Of a stretch of 34,438 bases of DNA, positions 7,652-15,003 are shown one piece after another. Every line of letters starts with the position of its first letter. The stretch's first letter is position 1. The translations under genes and the position numbers were made by a program. Source of the DNA: Crocosphaera sp. (GTDB taxonomy: Bacteria; Cyanobacteriota; Cyanobacteriia; Cyanobacteriales; Microcystaceae); contig JASJEA010000005.1 in the NCBI GenBank assembly GCA_030064935.1, forward strand, positions 1 through 34,438. The letters run 5' to 3'. Under the pieces are notes generated by a model that worked only from the letters and a program-made list of their open reading frames with translations, searched no databases and was not told where the DNA came from.

Positions 7652-8680
7652 ATGAAGTACAAATGGCTCTTAATCATAATCTTATGGGGGATGGGATGGG
7701 GGTTGAGTGGTTGTGGAGGAGGAGAAATAAAAAATAAAAATACAGAATTAGGGATTATTGTAAATAAATCAGACCCATTAAGTGTAAAAATTGCCAAATA
7801 TTATCAGAAAAAGCGTAAAATACCCGATAAATATCTGATTGAAGTAAATTTTGATCCTAATAAGACCACCTTATCGATGGAGGAGTTTGAGCGGATTAAA
7901 ACAGAAGTTGACAGGTTAACTCCCCCCGATGTTCAAGGATATGGGTTAACTTGGGCGAAACCTTATCGAGTGGATTGTATGTCCATTACCAGTGCTTTTG
8001 CGATGGGATTTGATCAGCATCACTGCGCTAAAGGATGCGTTGCTACTCAAGCCAATCCCTATTTTAATAGTAAAAGTTCTCGGCCGTATTCTGATTTTGG
8101 GATTCGTCCGACTATGGCCATTGCTGCGAGAAGTTTTGAGGAGGCAAAAGCATTGATTGATCGCGGTGTAGCCTCAGATAATAGTCATCCTCAAGGAACG
8201 GCGTATTTAATGAATACTGAGGATAAAGCCCGAAATGTCCGTTCGGCATTTTACCCGATGATCATGGAAAAATTAGCCTCAAAAATTCCCATTAAAATAA
8301 TTAAAGGTGAGATTTTAAAAGACAAAAAAGATATTCTGTTTTATTTTACGGGAGTGGCTAAAGTCAAAGAACTAGAAACTAATACTTTTCTACCTGGGGG
8401 ACTAGGAGATCATCTGACTTCTTTTGGAGGGAAATTAACAGATAGTGGTCAAATGAGTAGTTTAGAGTGGTTAAAAGCAGGGGCAACAGGAAGTTATGGA
8501 ACGGTGGTAGAACCTTGTAATTTTCCCCAAAAATTTCCTCAACCGGGGGTGGTTATGTATCATTATTTACAAGGAGATAATTTATTAAATGCCTATTGGA
8601 AAAGTGTAGCTTGGGTGGGTCAAGGGATTTTTATTGGCGAACCTTTAGCTCGTCCTTTTGGGAAGTCAAATCATGAATAA
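7652..8680 (+). CDS. TIGR03790-family lipoprotein
   Basis: A 342-residue protein with a lipoprotein signal: positive start MKYKW, hydrophobic stretch and lipobox LSGC (about 19-22) followed by Gly-Gly-Gly. The body has the features of TIGR03790: an N-terminal IIVNKSDPLSVKIAKYYQKKRKIP region, GYGLTWAKPYRVDCMSITSAFA in the middle, and a C-terminal block with GDHLTSFGGKLTDS, a GATGSYGTVVEPC segment and the closing IFIGEPLARPFG. The family has no assigned biochemical function. Location is predicted to be membrane-anchored facing the periplasm. Four central cysteines (VDCMS, HHCAKGC, EPC) are conspicuous. No clear ribosome site; flanked by repeats and relics. Confidence 0.8.
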   Translation: MKYKWLLIIILWGMGWGLSGCGGGEIKNKNTELGIIVNKSDPLSVKIAKYYQKKRKIPDKYLIEVNFDPNKTTLSMEEFERIKTEVDRLTPPDVQGYGLTWAKPYRVDCMSITSAFAMGFDQHHCAKGCVATQANPYFNSKSSRPYSDFGIRPTMAIAARSFEEAKALIDRGVASDNSHPQGTAYLMNTEDKARNVRSAFYPMIMEKLASKIPIKIIKGEILKDKKDILFYFTGVAKVKELETNTFLPGGLGDHLTSFGGKLTDSGQMSSLEWLKAGATGSYGTVVEPCNFPQKFPQPGVVMYHYLQGDNLLNAYWKSVAWVGQGIFIGEPLARPFGKSNHE

Positions 8681-8741
8681 TTGGCATTATTAGTTCTGAA
8701 AAAAACTTTGGGATCTTAATAATGTTAAACTGTTCAACTCT

Positions 8742-8828
8742 ATGAATTATGAAAATGCAATTTATGCAGTTTAATTTAGTCCCAATAGTCAAATAATTGC
8801 TGCTGTAAGAAAAGATGGAAAAAAATGA
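8742..8828 (+). pseudogene. WD40-repeat relic
   Basis: Read from ATG 8742 the frame gives NYENAIYAV, a TAA, then FSPNSQIIAAVRKDGKK. This is the pattern of a WD40 blade (V.xVxFSPDGQxIAxAxxDG) with a stop replacing one residue. Only about one blade survives. It sits just before the methyltransferase gene and may mark DNA displaced when the restriction-modification genes arrived. Confidence 0.45.
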
Positions 8829-8906
8829 ACTAGAATTATTTTGAAGTGGCTCAAACTACATTTTCAACTACCTCTAATCCTCTCGAACCCTACCCAACAT
8901 TAAATT

Positions 8907-9806
8907 ATGACTAAAAAGAAAGTTAGAAAATTGAGTAATTCCCCTTTTCGATATCCTGGGGGTAAGTTTTATGCTCGGAAATTAATCTTACCTTGTATTC
9001 CTAAACATCATAAATATTGTGAACCTTTTGTCGGTGGAGGATCTATCTTTTTTGCTAAATCTAATGCTAAAGTTAACATATTAAATGATAAAGATTCAGA
9101 GCTAGTTAATACCTATATTCAAATCAGAGATCATGTCGAAGATTTAATCAAACTATTAGATGGAATCCCTGCAAGTAAAGAACTTCATAGATATTATAAA
9201 TTAGATTACTCCCCGTCTAATGATTTAGAAAAAGCAATGAGATGGTTTTATTTGAATAGGACTTCCTATTCAGGAATTATGAAACAAGCTAATTGTTATT
9301 GGGGATATGGGGAAAAGTATTCTATGCGTCCTGAAAATTGGCCAAAACATTTAAGAACAACCTCTGAAAGATTAAAATCAGTTCAGTTTTTATGCCTAGA
9401 TTTTGAAGAAGTTATCGAGTATCTTGATCAAGGTTTTTTTCTATTTATTGATCCTCCTTATTTTGGTGCAGATCAAGATAAATTTTATTCCTGTAGTTTT
9501 AATTTGGAAGATCATTATCGCTTAAACAAAGTTTTAGAAAAAAATGCTGCAAAGTTTAAGTTTTTAATTACCTATGATAATGTTCCTCAGATCAGAGAAA
9601 TGTATCAATGGTGTACATCAATTCAAGATAATCAATGGAATTATACAATTAGTCGAACCGATGATCAAAAAAATAATAGAAAGCTTGCTGATGGTTATAA
9701 AAGTAACCGTTATAAAGGTAAAGAGGTTTTTATTACTAATTATGATATCAATGAAGTTTCTGGGGTTGAACCCTTAGCATTTACTAAACAATTATCATTA
9801 TTCTAA
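8907..9806 (+). CDS. DNA adenine methyltransferase, D12 class (type II R-M)
   Basis: An alpha-group N6-adenine methyltransferase of 299 residues, related to Dam and M.DpnII. Motif X is FRYPGGK (about 14-20), the SAM-binding motif I is FVGGGS (41-46) and the catalytic motif IV is DPPY (182-185); the region between holds the target-recognition domain. Motifs and length look complete, so the enzyme should be active. Recognition sequence cannot be read from the protein. Its stop codon overlaps by two bases the last codon of the convergent, frameshifted nuclease gene, an arrangement typical of a compact restriction-modification pair. Low-GC codon use matches the neighbourhood. Confidence 0.9.
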   Translation: MTKKKVRKLSNSPFRYPGGKFYARKLILPCIPKHHKYCEPFVGGGSIFFAKSNAKVNILNDKDSELVNTYIQIRDHVEDLIKLLDGIPASKELHRYYKLDYSPSNDLEKAMRWFYLNRTSYSGIMKQANCYWGYGEKYSMRPENWPKHLRTTSERLKSVQFLCLDFEEVIEYLDQGFFLFIDPPYFGADQDKFYSCSFNLEDHYRLNKVLEKNAAKFKFLITYDNVPQIREMYQWCTSIQDNQWNYTISRTDDQKNNRKLADGYKSNRYKGKEVFITNYDINEVSGVEPLAFTKQLSLF

Positions 9807-10024
9807 TCACTTAAAAGTTGTTGAAACTTTTCTGTTTCTATCCAAGTTTTTCTTACTTGACCAGTTTTTTTATCAAAATAAATATAAGGATAGTTTGGAA
9901 TAAAACCACAGTTATTCTGATTTTTGCATTTTTTTCGGCTACACCTTACATTATTATTTTCATAAACAGCTAAATCTTTGCTTCTAGCAATATATGTTTT
10001 ATAAAATGCTTCTTCTTGGTTTTT
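9803..10024 (-). pseudogene. Frameshifted 3' end of the restriction endonuclease gene
   Basis: After a run of five A residues (minus strand, 10024-10020) the other frame continues NQEEAFYKTYIARSKDLAVYEN, then a cysteine cluster C-x4-C-x5-C, and ends WIETEKFQQLLSD. Adding one A to the run would join it in frame to the HTH-nuclease ORF and give about 331 residues. The gene then stops neatly against the methyltransferase, which supports this as the original C-terminus. The break may be a mutation, a homopolymer sequencing error, or a slippage site. Confidence 0.7.
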
Positions 10025-10797
10025 ACTCCGAGAAGTTCTAGAAAATCTTGAGCTTTTTGAGAGGGAGACCAATAATATAGCCCCGTTTCTTTTTCAGTTT
10101 CATAAAAAGCATTAGCTATTGAGGTTATGACAAAATCAAAATCATTGACTAAATATTGATCATTATGAATTATTAATATTTCTTTATTCATACCTATTTC
10201 GTTGGCTTTTCTTGCTGCTGCTATCTCTCCTAATGTTCTTGATCTCATACATTTGACTCGAATGGAAACTAAACTATCATTTTCTTTGACCTTATCTCTA
10301 AAACTACCTTTTGCAGAAAGTTTACATTCAAGGGCATATTTCTGATTACTAATTAAGTGATGTAATTCAACATCTATATCTTTAATTGATGATTGTGCAT
10401 TTAATTTAGGATTTGATACTTGATATTTATTTTTAGGCAAAATCTTTCTAATTATATTGCAAGCAGTAAATTCAAATGCTTTTTCCCTTAACATAGGAAT
10501 GACTTTTGGATCATTGATTGTATCTGCAAGGGTCTCAATTTCTAAATTATACTGGCTACAAACTGAGTATAAGTTTTGCAGCCATTCGTAGGGTAAAAAG
10601 CTTAGTTTTATATCTAAATGAGTTAATAATTGAATAAAAGTTTCTAGTGATGGACTTCTTTTCCCACTCTCAAGAAAACTAATATAGGTTCTATCAACAT
10701 TAAGCAATTCAGCAAGCTGTTCTTGTGATAAACCAGCAACAAGTCTAGCTCGTTTAATTTCAAATCCTAGTTTTGTATTAAAAGATTCACCCATCAT
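9970..10797 (-). CDS. Controller-type HTH fused to a PD-(D/E)XK restriction endonuclease (frameshifted)
   Basis: Residues 13-62 form an XRE-type helix-turn-helix (GLSQEQLAELLNVDRTYISF.ESGKRSPSLE) that closely resembles R-M controller (C) proteins, especially the RTYIS segment. Residues about 100-255 form a nuclease core: KDIDVE (Asp142) and ALECKLS (Glu157, Lys159) make the PD-(D/E)XK site. The ORF ends at residue 275 in an unrelated tail after a frameshift near 10020-10024, so about 70 C-terminal residues are lost. Start is ATG 10797 (a second ATG follows). Two C-boxes and a promoter lie just upstream and predict a leaderless transcript and autoregulation. Natural C-R fusions have been described in other systems. 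The partner is the convergent methyltransferase; cleavage site unknown. Confidence 0.8.
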   Translation of the reverse strand: MMGESFNTKLGFEIKRARLVAGLSQEQLAELLNVDRTYISFLESGKRSPSLETFIQLLTHLDIKLSFLPYEWLQNLYSVCSQYNLEIETLADTINDPKVIPMLREKAFEFTACNIIRKILPKNKYQVSNPKLNAQSSIKDIDVELHHLISNQKYALECKLSAKGSFRDKVKENDSLVSIRVKCMRSRTLGEIAAARKANEIGMNKEILIIHNDQYLVNDFDFVITSIANAFYETEKETGLYYWSPSQKAQDFLELLGVKTKKKHFIKHILLEAKI

Positions 10798-10804
10798 GTA
10801 TTGG

Positions 10805-10833
10805 ATTATCTTCCTGATGTGACTGAAAGTCTA
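10805..10833 (-). promoter_or_regulatory. Promoter of the HTH-endonuclease gene
   Basis: On the minus strand TAGACT (10833-10828) is 17 bases upstream of GATAAT (10810-10805). A transcript starting about seven bases beyond the -10 would begin at the ATG at 10797, i.e. leaderless, as is common for controller genes. The -35 element falls between the two C-boxes, where a bound controller could either recruit or block polymerase. Confidence 0.6.
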
Positions 10834-10853
10834 CTGACTCAGAGTCACATCAG
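10814..10853. promoter_or_regulatory. Twin C-box operator of the R-M system
   Basis: Two perfect GACT-N3-AGTC elements lie at 10821-10831 and 10836-10846, separated by TACT. They are framed by an 11-bp inverted repeat (10814-10824 with 10843-10853), so the whole forms a symmetric site of about 40 bp. This is the arrangement of controller-protein operators such as those of C.AhdI and C.Esp1396I. It sits 16 bases upstream of the HTH-endonuclease start. Confidence 0.75.
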
Positions 10854-10905
10854 TTCAATACTTATAAAAGCTTTGTATAATGAGACTTCTATTCTCATTG
10901 ATAAG

Positions 10906-11568
10906 ATGTTACTCCTACAATTTAGCACCTCCCACTATTGCCGCAAAGCAAGACTCGCATTAGGGTATAAAAAAATCCCCTATCAAGTGGAAAACTTGAC
11001 CCCAGGATTACATATTTTCAAACTCAAACCTCTAACAGGGTTAACCACTGTCCCCGTTTTATTACCCCAAAAAACAGGACAACCTCAAGCGATCGCCGAC
11101 TCAACCAACATTTTTAACTATCTCGACACCTATCAACCCGATCCCCCCTTAACATTATCGAACCCCACCCAACAAACCCAAGCATCATTATTAGAAGACT
11201 GGTTAGACGAAAGTATTGGCACAGCAACCCGTTTTGTCTATTATCATTATCGTGCAGGGGAAGGAAAAGCGATCGATCCCTCCCTATCCAGTCAACTCGT
11301 GATTAATGTTGTGCGTCGTCAATATGGTATTACCCCTGCAAGTGTAGCATTAGCAGAAAAACGCTTAGAAAACGCTATGACTGTGTTATCCGGCTGGAAC
11401 AATCAACCCTACTTAGTCGGCGATCGCCTGAGTATTGCAGACATTGCTGCCGCCGCCTTACTTAGTCCCCTGGCATTAATACCCCATTATCGTCAAACCT
11501 ATCCTTGGCTATTCGAGAAAATTGTTACAATCCATAAGATATGTCAGGAACCCTTACCCCCAGGTTGA
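10906..11568 (+). CDS. Glutathione S-transferase family protein
   Basis: A GST-fold protein of 220 residues from ATG 10906. The start MLLLQFSTSHYCRKARLALGY is the usual beginning of the thioredoxin-like domain, with a Ser/Cys-rich active region (STSHYCRKAR), then TVPVLL with the cis-proline and ADSTNIFNYLD for glutathione. The C-terminal helical domain has LSIADIAAAALLSPL. The open frame extends to a TTG at 10801, but that stretch crosses the C-box operator and does not look like GST, so I reject it. Function beyond glutathione-dependent chemistry is unknown. A small gene overlaps or abuts its 3' end. Confidence 0.85.
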   Translation: MLLLQFSTSHYCRKARLALGYKKIPYQVENLTPGLHIFKLKPLTGLTTVPVLLPQKTGQPQAIADSTNIFNYLDTYQPDPPLTLSNPTQQTQASLLEDWLDESIGTATRFVYYHYRAGEGKAIDPSLSSQLVINVVRRQYGITPASVALAEKRLENAMTVLSGWNNQPYLVGDRLSIADIAAAALLSPLALIPHYRQTYPWLFEKIVTIHKICQEPLPPG

Positions 11569-11585
11569 TCGGAGGAGTGACAAAA

Positions 11586-11897
11586 TTGACCTATTCTGCA
11601 CTTAAAAAAGTTATCCCCTTAAGTTTAACTTTACCCATGATAGTTATGGAGGTAGCAGTTGCTTTACCTCCTCCAGAGGACATTCCTGAAGAAGTGTTGC
11701 GGACAGAAATCATTACCGAGGGGCGATCAGCCGTTGACGGAAAACCTGTCACTGCAGCCGAATATGCTGAAATTCAGGAAAAATTATCCCAAAGTCCCTA
11801 TCCACCGCAAATTGACTCAAAATTACGTAATCTTATCTTTTTATTAAAAATTCGCAAAATGCTGAAAACCTTTGTCCCTCTTCCTCTCATTCCATAA
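11586..11897 (+). CDS. Conserved cyanobacterial hypothetical protein
   Basis: A small protein with an N-terminal hydrophobic segment (about residues 8-25), then a conserved-looking LPPPEDIPEEVLRTEIITEGRS block and a C-terminal FLLKIRKMLKTF helix. I recognise this pattern as recurring in cyanobacterial genomes without a function. The TTG at 11586 has GGAGGA nine bases upstream, the best ribosome site nearby. The alternative ATG at 11541 lies inside the GST gene, adds 15 residues and has no ribosome site. The N-terminus could be a signal peptide or anchor. Probably co-transcribed with the GST gene. Confidence 0.7.
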   Translation: MTYSALKKVIPLSLTLPMIVMEVAVALPPPEDIPEEVLRTEIITEGRSAVDGKPVTAAEYAEIQEKLSQSPYPPQIDSKLRNLIFLLKIRKMLKTFVPLPLIP

Positions 11898-12009
11898 TCA
11901 AGTTTGATCGCGATCACCTTGGTGCTAGATGAGTTTCACAGCCAAAAATTGGGAAACCTAATATAAGAGTAATAACAGAAAAAGGTTTGACAATTGTTAG
12001 AAGAGGATT

Positions 12010-12282
12010 ATGAAAATTACCATTAACTTATGCACTATATTTCAAGGAACTTGTGTATTAGCCATTACCTTCATTATCTTAGGAGATAAAGTATTACCGA
12101 AATCCATAGGAAATGTTAGTCTTAATACGAGAGAAACAATTTATAAAACTGTTACCACTTTCATTGCTGACGAAAAAGAAGAATTCAAACGATTAAAAGG
12201 AGCAGATAGAAACCCTAAATATAAAGTAAAAATGGGAAAACCAGGACAATATTTTGAGCACACCCTTAAAGAAACAGAATAA
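12010..12282 (+). CDS. Small hypothetical protein with N-terminal membrane segment
   Basis: Ninety residues: a hydrophobic N-terminus (about 5-25, MKITINLCTIFQGTCVLAITFII) that could be a signal or anchor, followed by a Lys/Glu-rich soluble part ending QYFEHTLKETE. AGAGGA precedes the ATG by about three bases. No family recognised. Codon use is like its neighbours; there is no adjacent gene close enough to suggest an operon. Confidence 0.55.
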   Translation: MKITINLCTIFQGTCVLAITFIILGDKVLPKSIGNVSLNTRETIYKTVTTFIADEKEEFKRLKGADRNPKYKVKMGKPGQYFEHTLKETE

Positions 12283-12493
12283 AAAACCAACTCAAATAAT
12301 TAATTATTGACAATTCAGAATTAAAAATACAATACAAATATATTTATCGAGCCAACCAAAATTTTTGCTCAGGGTTGTTAGTTTCAGAACCATTTAGGGA
12401 ATTGTAAGAGAGGGACAACCGATCTATAACCCTTAAACGGGAAGAGAGGTGGACTCAACTACCATTGACGTAACACTTGAAAGGGAGTTAACT

Positions 12494-13051
12494 GTGTCAA
12501 CCCATAAAATACTGGTTATTGATGATAGCAAAGTGATCCGAATGCGGGTCAAGGATATGTTACCGACTGGGAATTTTCAAGTTCTCGAAGCTAAAGATGG
12601 TGTTGAAGGCTATAATCTAATTCGTAGTGAAAAACCCAACCTTATCATGTTGGACTTTCTTCTGCCAAAAATGAGTGGTTGGGATGTCTATCAAGAAGTC
12701 CAAAAAGAATACGATCTTAAGAAAATTCCTCTGGTCTTGATGTCAGGACGAAAGGAAGAGGTGGTGGAAAAACTTAACGAACCTTTTGAGTATTTTTCTT
12801 TTATTGAAAAACCTTTTGAAAAAAAACAATTGCTTGAGGCCATCAAAGATGCCATGGCCAAGGCTAGAAAACATCCGAAACCTAAAGAATCAATTTCATC
12901 AACTTCCTCAGCAACAAATTCCAGTGATAATGAGGCTATGGCCAAAGAAATTATCACCCTCCGTCAGCAAGTGAATAGTATGCAAGGGGAAATTGATCTG
13001 CTGAAAAAACAACTCAGACAAGTTTTAAGTTTTCTCAAACAAAAAGCCTAG
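12494..13051 (+). CDS. CheY-like response regulator with C-terminal coiled coil
   Basis: A single receiver domain (residues about 5-120) with the full phosphorylation set: Asp10/Asp11 (VIDDS), phospho-acceptor Asp54 (LIMLDFLLP), Ser84 (LMSG) and Lys106 (EKPF). A Ser/Pro-rich linker and a heptad-like tail (EIITLRQQVNSMQGEIDLLKKQLRQV) suggest dimerisation through a coiled coil. No DNA-binding or enzymatic output domain is present, so output is by protein contact. GTG 12494 has AGGGAG six bases upstream; GTG 12449 would add 15 residues. No histidine kinase is nearby. Confidence 0.87.
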   Translation: MSTHKILVIDDSKVIRMRVKDMLPTGNFQVLEAKDGVEGYNLIRSEKPNLIMLDFLLPKMSGWDVYQEVQKEYDLKKIPLVLMSGRKEEVVEKLNEPFEYFSFIEKPFEKKQLLEAIKDAMAKARKHPKPKESISSTSSATNSSDNEAMAKEIITLRQQVNSMQGEIDLLKKQLRQVLSFLKQKA

Positions 13052-13066
13052 ATAAGATTAAATATC

Positions 13067-13102
13067 CCCTTGCTAATTGTGGGAATTTTCCATTAGCAAG
13101 GG
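13067..13102 (+). terminator. Terminator-like hairpin after the response regulator
   Basis: CCCTTGCTAAT (13067-13077) pairs perfectly with ATTAGCAAGGG (13092-13102), with a 14-base loop, 15 bases after the stop codon. The following ATAGTTTA is a poor T-tract, so it may work by stem strength alone. Confidence 0.55.
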
Positions 13103-13113
13103 ATAGTTTATGA

Positions 13114-13237
13114 TGACAGAAAAAAAGGGTTCCAAGCCTCATCTTTCAAGAGGATGAAAAGAATAATTTTCCTTGTTTCAAGCCTCCAACTTGAGGGGGC
13201 GGTAATTCTACATTCTACATTCTACATTCTGATTGAC
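13114..13237 (-). repeat. Dispersed repeat B, copy 2 (inverted)
   Basis: Inverted relative to 7389-7556 and lacking the roughly 50-base hairpin insert of that copy. It contains a short tandem array of an 8-base unit (ATTCTACA, about three copies, 13205-13230). It overlaps the last eight or so codons of the HAD gene, whose C-terminus (SGQSECRM) is therefore repeat-encoded. Confidence 0.6.
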
Positions 13238-13928
13238 CTGATCCCTTCATTGTTAAATTTTTTATCATCGATGTTTCACTAAAAATTTTATATTGATACT
13301 CATCCAGTACATTTATTAAGTCATGGGGATGAGTTACCAGAAAGTCAGGGCTATGTTTTGCCAATGCTTCCGCAGAATTAAACCCCCAAGTCACAGCAAT
13401 AGATTGAACACCACTTTTTTTAGCAGAATTAATATCCCTTGTTTCATCACCAATATACATCATCTCGTGAGGGAGTAATTTTTGTTCTTTGAGTAGCTTT
13501 TTAATAATCTTATGTTTACCAAATAAGCTGGTTTCTGCATAAATAAAATCGAAAAACTGATGCAGACCATGATTATCTAAAAAAGCATTTACATTTCCCT
13601 TGGCGTTGGAGGTAATAATCCCTAAACGATAGCCTGCGAGTTTTAATTGTTTCAGACAAAAAGGTATCTCATCAATGGGATGAAGGTCTTTTATTTTATG
13701 TGTTAATTCAGACTTAACTCGTTTGAGAACAAAAGGAATTTTTAGGGGAGAAATTTCTGATTGTTTAATCAGATCCCTTGCACTTAAATGTTTCAACCTT
13801 TCTTGTTCTTCTGGCGCAACCGGTTTATAACCGAATTCTCCCGATAAACGATTAGCAATTTCAACAAACGCCTCATAAGTGTCAGCGAGGGTACCATCAA
13901 AATCAAAAACAATTACTTTGAGTGCCAT
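13215..13928 (-). CDS. HAD-family hydrolase (phosphoglycolate phosphatase-like)
   Basis: A 237-residue HAD phosphatase. Motif I is FDFDGTLAD with nucleophile and acid/base Asp; motif II is GIITSN; the motif III Lys lies in the LFGKHKIIKKLL segment; motif IV is YIGDETRDI. A helical cap sits between motifs I and II. Family members dephosphorylate small phospho-sugars or phosphoglycolate; the exact substrate is not readable. The C-terminal eight to ten residues derive from repeat B, an insertion that seems to have replaced the original end without harming the core. ATG 13928 is the only sensible start. Confidence 0.86.
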   Translation of the reverse strand: MALKVIVFDFDGTLADTYEAFVEIANRLSGEFGYKPVAPEEQERLKHLSARDLIKQSEISPLKIPFVLKRVKSELTHKIKDLHPIDEIPFCLKQLKLAGYRLGIITSNAKGNVNAFLDNHGLHQFFDFIYAETSLFGKHKIIKKLLKEQKLLPHEMMYIGDETRDINSAKKSGVQSIAVTWGFNSAEALAKHSPDFLVTHPHDLINVLDEYQYKIFSETSMIKNLTMKGSGQSECRM

Positions 13929-14048
13929 TTTTTTGCGGGTTAATGATGAGGAGTAAGAGTGGTTAGAGAAAATAATAATGATTTCTTTATTCCAATGAAA
14001 CAGAAATCGAAGAAGAGATCCTCTATGATATAAAGTTAGTCAAATTCT

Positions 14049-14978
14049 TTATTCTTCTAGGTTAGCACGGGCATTCCGTTGCCACATCATTGGTTTAACT
14101 CTCCTTAATGCTGAAGCCCTAAATTGTTGATGCCATGTTTCTTGGGATATAGAGGCTAAATCTTCCAAGTTGGGGGCAATATTGCCAGGGTAAGGGTGAA
14201 ACTCTTCCAAATCTGTTTCTTTAGAAAATCTTTCATTCCAGGGACATACTTCCTGACAAATATCACAACCAGCCAGCCATCCTTGTAAATTATCGACAAT
14301 ATCTACTGGAAGGGTTTCGCTACGATTTTCAATGGTATGATAGGCAATACAACGATTGGCATCCACTAGAAAAGGTTGAGCGATCGCATTAGTAGGACAA
14401 GCCTCTATACAGCGCGTACAACTCCCACAATGTTGAGTATGAGGAGCATCAGGTATCAAGGTTAAATTGGTTAAAATTTCCCCCAAAAATACCCAACTTC
14501 CATACTCTCTCGTAATCACATTCCCATTTTTAGCAATCCAACCAATTCCTGCCCGTTGCGCCCAAACCTTATCTTGAATGGGTCCAGTATCTACATAATA
14601 ACGAGTTTGACTATTTTCAACCCTAGTTTCTAACCATTGGCAGAAAGATTTAAGCTTTTTCTCCATAACTTTATGATAGTCCCTTCCCCATCCATAACGG
14701 GAGATTTTACCATGTTTTTTATCCTCACAGTGTTGATGAGGCGTATAATAATTTAGGGCAACAGAAATTACTGATTTGACTTCTGGCATACATTGACGAA
14801 TATCAAACCGTTTGGGGTTATTCATCCATTGCATATCGGCATGATAACCCAATGCTAACCAGGCTTGAAGATGAGACACTGAATTATCCCCATAATTCGT
14901 ATCAACATCGGCAATACCTACTTTATGAAAACCAATTTCAAGAGCTTTGTGTTTAATTTTTTGGGATAATTTTTGCAT
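14049..14978 (-). CDS. queG: Epoxyqueuosine reductase
   Basis: A 309-residue cobalamin- and iron-sulfur-dependent enzyme that reduces epoxyqueuosine to queuosine at the wobble position of GUN-decoding tRNAs. The active-site region VDTGPIQDKVWAQRAGIGW is present (Asp130). Two [4Fe-4S] clusters are supported by CGSCTRCIEACP (Cys184, 187, 190, 194) and CDICQEVCP (Cys238, 241, 245) with Cys210. Length is slightly short of some homologues because the C-terminal HEAT-like extension is absent, which is normal for many bacteria. The glycosyltransferase gene ends 25 bases upstream on the same strand, so they may share a transcript. Confidence 0.95.
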   Translation of the reverse strand: MQKLSQKIKHKALEIGFHKVGIADVDTNYGDNSVSHLQAWLALGYHADMQWMNNPKRFDIRQCMPEVKSVISVALNYYTPHQHCEDKKHGKISRYGWGRDYHKVMEKKLKSFCQWLETRVENSQTRYYVDTGPIQDKVWAQRAGIGWIAKNGNVITREYGSWVFLGEILTNLTLIPDAPHTQHCGSCTRCIEACPTNAIAQPFLVDANRCIAYHTIENRSETLPVDIVDNLQGWLAGCDICQEVCPWNERFSKETDLEEFHPYPGNIAPNLEDLASISQETWHQQFRASALRRVKPMMWQRNARANLEE

Positions 14979-15003
14979 ATCCTTAATTATCCATTCTCCA
15001 TTC

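Noticed and set aside
10801-10905. N-terminal extension of the second GST to a TTG start
   Set aside because: The extension reads through the C-box operator and does not resemble a GST N-terminus; the ATG at 10906 begins the domain.
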